Positions 4,907 to 7,016 of a stretch of DNA of 7,016 nucleotides are shown one piece after another. Origin of the DNA: a bacterium (lineage in GTDB: Bacteria > Patescibacteria > ABY1 > BM507 > VMTK01); the NCBI GenBank assembly GCA_030641105.1, contig DAOWHZ010000011.1, positions 1 to 7,016 on the forward strand, given 5' to 3'. The number at the start of each line of letters is the position of its first letter. Position 1 is the stretch's first letter. The notes beneath the pieces are model-generated. The model was not told where the DNA came from and did no database searches. It saw only the letters and a list, made by a program, of their open reading frames with translations. The position numbers and the translations under genes are program-made.

Positions 4907-5674
4907 TTATTTCTTTTCAAAACAGGATTTATTGCTCTCTAAACCACTGTTACAAAATATTTTTACGCAAAAACTATTTGTTAAGTTGTCATAGAAATTA
5001 TTTTCAATCGCATAATAATTTTTTCTAGAAATTATATCTTTCATATTAATAAATCTTGTACCTTCCTGCATAAAATATAATTGACAGTCTTCATAGTAAT
5101 TCCATTCTAAAGGCTCAGTTGTAGTATTTATGTCATTATTAAAATTCCACTCAACGCTATGCCATGTATATCCATTTTCTCCTCCAACTTTATTGTCTTT
5201 TATAAAAAATTCTAAAAATCTGTGTTTTTCTGGCGATTTATTTATCCAGCCATCATCTTTGTTTTCATTTAATACTTTACTGGGTTGCATTTTAGATATA
5301 TTAGAATTGTTATTCTTCTTTGTGCTATTATAGCCTATATCTAATATATTGGGTCCAATAGGGCTATAAACAAAGAAAAAATTTATACAATATACTAAAG
5401 CTAGAATAAATCCTATTATGGTAAAAATCTTATCTCTTTTTTTCATCTGTTTTAATTTGAATAATGCAATAATACCAACAACTAATGCGATAAGCGGAAT
5501 AATTCCAATTGATCCAAAAAATATAGAAAGCACACCAAGAATTAAGGTTGTTATTGCAAGATTTTTGTGTTTATTGGATGTTTCTTTTTTTGATTTTGGC
5601 AAATCGCTTTTACAATGTTTGCATTTAACTGCGTCATTTTGTATTTCTTTGGCGCAGAATGGGCATTTTTTCAT
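4907..5674 (-). CDS. Zinc-ribbon membrane protein with DUF4190-like segment
   Basis: A 255-residue protein. The N-terminus is a classic zinc ribbon, C-P-F-C and C-K-H-C (Cys 4, 7, 18, 21), followed by a lysine-rich linker. Residues 38-73 form two closely spaced membrane helices with the glycine-rich pattern of DUF4190 proteins (LAITTLILGVLSIFFGSIG and following), ending in a basic KLKQMKKRDK stretch; a third helix spans about 83-103. The remaining 150 residues are an Asn-rich, probably extracytoplasmic domain with aromatic residues and late cysteines (197, 236, 241, 251) that could form disulfides. The function is unknown; such proteins may sense or anchor at the membrane, which is inference. 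The start is the ATG at 5674, placed just before the zinc ribbon, without a Shine-Dalgarno. The HEPN-like gene follows by four bases. A leftward promoter at the end of gyrB lies upstream with a leader of roughly 200 bases. Confidence 0.8.
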   Translation of the reverse strand: MKKCPFCAKEIQNDAVKCKHCKSDLPKSKKETSNKHKNLAITTLILGVLSIFFGSIGIIPLIALVVGIIALFKLKQMKKRDKIFTIIGFILALVYCINFFFVYSPIGPNILDIGYNSTKKNNNSNISKMQPSKVLNENKDDGWINKSPEKHRFLEFFIKDNKVGGENGYTWHSVEWNFNNDINTTTEPLEWNYYEDCQLYFMQEGTRFINMKDIISRKNYYAIENNFYDNLTNSFCVKIFCNSGLESNKSCFEKK

Positions 5675-5702
5675 ATGTTTATTTGTTAAATAAAATTAAA
5701 TC

Positions 5703-5727
5703 GTTTTCGTAGCGGAGCGGAGAAAAC
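5703..5727. repeat. Hairpin with conserved 13-base loop, copy 2
   Basis: The arms gttttc (5703-5708) and gaaaac (5722-5727) enclose the loop gtagcggagcgga (5709-5721), which differs from the loop at 3995-4007 only by two transitions while the stems are unrelated. It lies in the leader about 30 bases upstream of the zinc-ribbon gene. Confidence 0.6.
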
Positions 5728-5818
5728 ACATTATTTCCCCTTTTAAATAAATAAAAAAATCAAATTTTCGTCGTGTTTAAACCACTGAATATTAAAACCT
5801 CCACTAAGATAAAAAATT

Positions 5819-5849
5819 TATTTCGTACAACTCGTTTTTATACGAAATA
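5819..5849. repeat. 9-bp inverted repeat in the zinc-ribbon gene leader
   Basis: The arms tatttcgta (5819-5827) and tacgaaata (5841-5849) pair perfectly around a 13-base loop. On the minus strand the sequence TTTCGTATAA within this repeat also occurs at the promoter -10 region (5879-5888). The repeat could be an operator or an RNA leader hairpin; nothing identifies a regulator. Confidence 0.5.
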
Positions 5850-5877
5850 TTTTAATATAGCCGACCTTTATTTGTAT

Positions 5878-5906
5878 ATTATACGAAAATTATTTTACAC
5901 ATCCAA
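5878..5906 (-). promoter_or_regulatory. Leftward sigma-70-type promoter at the end of gyrB
   Basis: On the minus strand TTGGAT (5906-5901) and a perfect TATAAT (5883-5878) are separated by 17 bases. The -35 box is formed by the last Leu and Asp codons of gyrB (Leu-Asp-Val-stop), and transcription would start near 5871, leaving a leader of about 195 bases before the zinc-ribbon gene. It would let the accessory genes be transcribed independently of gyrB. Confidence 0.55.
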
Positions 5907-7016
5907 ATTCTCCACTTTCCGCGCCTGGGTCTGGATAAAATGCTTGCGCGGAGCAACTTCACCGCCCATTAATATTTCAAAAGTCTCATCAGCCCGGGCC
6001 GCGTCTTCAATCATAACTTGTTTCATAATGCGCGTTTCCGGATCCATGGTTGTTTCCCAAAGCTGTTCCGGATTCATTTCACCAAGACCTTTGTAGCGCT
6101 GGATATTGATGCGAGCCGGGGCTTTGGCTTTGGTTTTTTTGTCTTCTTCTACTTCTGTTGATATTTCTTCCTCTGTCCCTTCTTCTGCTTCTTTTGATCC
6201 TTCTGCGGCTTCAATCACAATACCGCCAAATTCTTTAATAATTTTTTCTTTTTCTTCTTCAGTGTAAGCGTATTTTGCTTCCGCGCCTTTTTTAATTTGG
6301 TAAAGCGGGGGCTGGGCAATGTAAAGATTGCCGTTTGTGACCAGAGAGTTAAAATGCCTGAAAAATAAAGTTAATAGCAATGTCCTGATATGGGCGCCGT
6401 CAACATCAGCATCAGTCATTATTATAATGCGATGATAGCGCAATTTTTCAAGGTTAAATTGTTCATCAATATTAGTGCCCATGGCAATCACCAAATTTTT
6501 TATTTCATTATTAGCCAACATTTTATCTAAGCGCGCCCGTTCAACATTTAAAATTTTTCCTCGCAAAGGCAGAATTGCCTGAAATCTACGATCACGGCCT
6601 TGTTTAGCGCTGCCTCCCGCGCTATCACCTTCAACAATATATAATTCGCATTCCTCTGGTTTGCGGCTTGAGCAATCTGAAAGTTTGCCGGGTAAAGTCA
6701 TGCCTTCTAAAGCGCCTTTTCGCAGTATTGTGGCGCGAGCGGTTCTGGCGGCGATTCTTGCTTGAGCCGATAGAACGCATTTGCCAATAATGGTCTCAGC
6801 TTCTTTAGGGTGCTCTTCCAAGAATATAGCAAACGTTTCGCCAAAAACTTGTTCAACATAAGTTTTCATTTCAGGATTGCCTAACTTACCTTTGGTTTGG
6901 CCCTCAAATTGAGGATTGGCTAATTTTACGCTAATAATAGCTGTTAAACCTTCACGGACATCTTCGCCGGTTAGGTTTTCTTCTTTTTCTTTTAAAATAT
7001 TCTGCGCTCTAGCATA
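5895..7016 (-). CDS. gyrB: DNA gyrase subunit B, C-terminal 373 residues (5' end outside window)
   Basis: The reading frame is open to the right edge, so the N-terminal ATPase part is missing from the window. GyrB is the ATPase and DNA-cleavage subunit that works with GyrA to introduce negative supercoils. In visible-fragment numbering, [18 protein letters not shown] (14-31) and [13 protein letters not shown] (35-47) belong to the transducer domain. The TOPRIM domain has the catalytic Glu in [10 protein letters not shown] (E129) and the metal-binding TDADVDG (D202, D204, D206). The C-terminal [15 protein letters not shown] motif begins near residue 306, and the protein ends NLDV. GyrB rather than ParE is chosen because of the QFEGQTK context, the PRKHFI segment and the NLDV end. 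Between TOPRIM and the C-terminal motif lies a Glu/Lys/Ala-rich linker (about 264-300). The first in-frame ATG visible, at 6869, is internal. GC is higher than in the accessory genes downstream. Confidence 0.96.
   Translation of the reverse strand, partial: YARAQNILKEKEENLTGEDVREGLTAIISVKLANPQFEGQTKGKLGNPEMKTYVEQVFGETFAIFLEEHPKEAETIIGKCVLSAQARIAARTARATILRKGALEGMTLPGKLSDCSSRKPEECELYIVEGDSAGGSAKQGRDRRFQAILPLRGKILNVERARLDKMLANNEIKNLVIAMGTNIDEQFNLEKLRYHRIIIMTDADVDGAHIRTLLLTLFFRHFNSLVTNGNLYIAQPPLYQIKKGAEAKYAYTEEEKEKIIKEFGGIVIEAAEGSKEAEEGTEEEISTEVEEDKKTKAKAPARINIQRYKGLGEMNPEQLWETTMDPETRIMKQVMIEDAARADETFEILMGGEVAPRKHFIQTQARKVENLDV

Noticed and set aside
5130..5693. Two plus-strand open frames opposite the zinc-ribbon gene
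   Set aside because: They are antisense shadows of a gene with a clear zinc ribbon and membrane helices.
5773..6096. Plus-strand open frame across the gyrB end and leader
   Set aside because: It overlaps the conserved gyrB C-terminus antisense, and its sequence has no recognisable protein character.

Overview
This AT-rich window most likely comes from a candidate-phyla (Patescibacteria/CPR-type) bacterium. The evidence is the GyrB sequence style with an acidic, low-complexity insert before its C-terminal motif, an archease/RtcB pair, a DUF1361 membrane protein, near absence of clear Shine-Dalgarno sequences, and many short palindromic repeats. TGA is used as an ordinary stop codon, so recoding of TGA as glycine is not indicated. 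The taxonomic assignment is inference from sequence style only.

Left part (1-2762, + strand): archease (144-593), a DUF1361 integral membrane protein (595-1242) and the RNA ligase RtcB (1299-2762) are codirectional and probably one transcription unit. Archease and RtcB are functional partners: archease activates the GTP-dependent RNA ligase. A chain of four small hairpins nested in a larger inverted repeat lies just before archease, and another palindromic insert sits inside its coding sequence.

Convergence zone (2763-3040): RtcB transcription meets leftward transcription here. The zone holds a perfect 22-bp palindrome, whose T-run/A-run flanks are the reverse of an intrinsic terminator, and a more GC-rich multi-hairpin block.

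Middle part (3041-5674, - strand): an accessory, lower-GC segment (10 G/C in 4501-4560 against 24 in 2461-2520 of rtcB). It encodes a 120-aa acidic protein, a 60-aa two-helix membrane peptide, a 234-aa protein with a HEPN-like R-x4-H motif, and a zinc-ribbon/DUF4190-like membrane protein. The most interesting signal is a pair of long structured elements (3441-3598 and 3882-4065). They share the same three-way-junction architecture, the same single-stranded boxes and the same 11-bp closing-stem length, but have different, compensated stem sequences. Their ends resemble integron core sites, and they bracket a 441-bp module carrying only the 60-aa gene. I read them as candidate attC-like recombination sites of a small gene-cassette array without an integrase in view. 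A structured RNA or palindromic mobile-element family is the alternative.

Right part (5675-7016): a leader with hairpins, a good leftward promoter whose -35 box lies in the last codons of gyrB, and the C-terminal 373 residues of DNA gyrase subunit B running off the right edge. The accessory genes thus lie directly downstream of gyrB in the same direction, between two housekeeping blocks.
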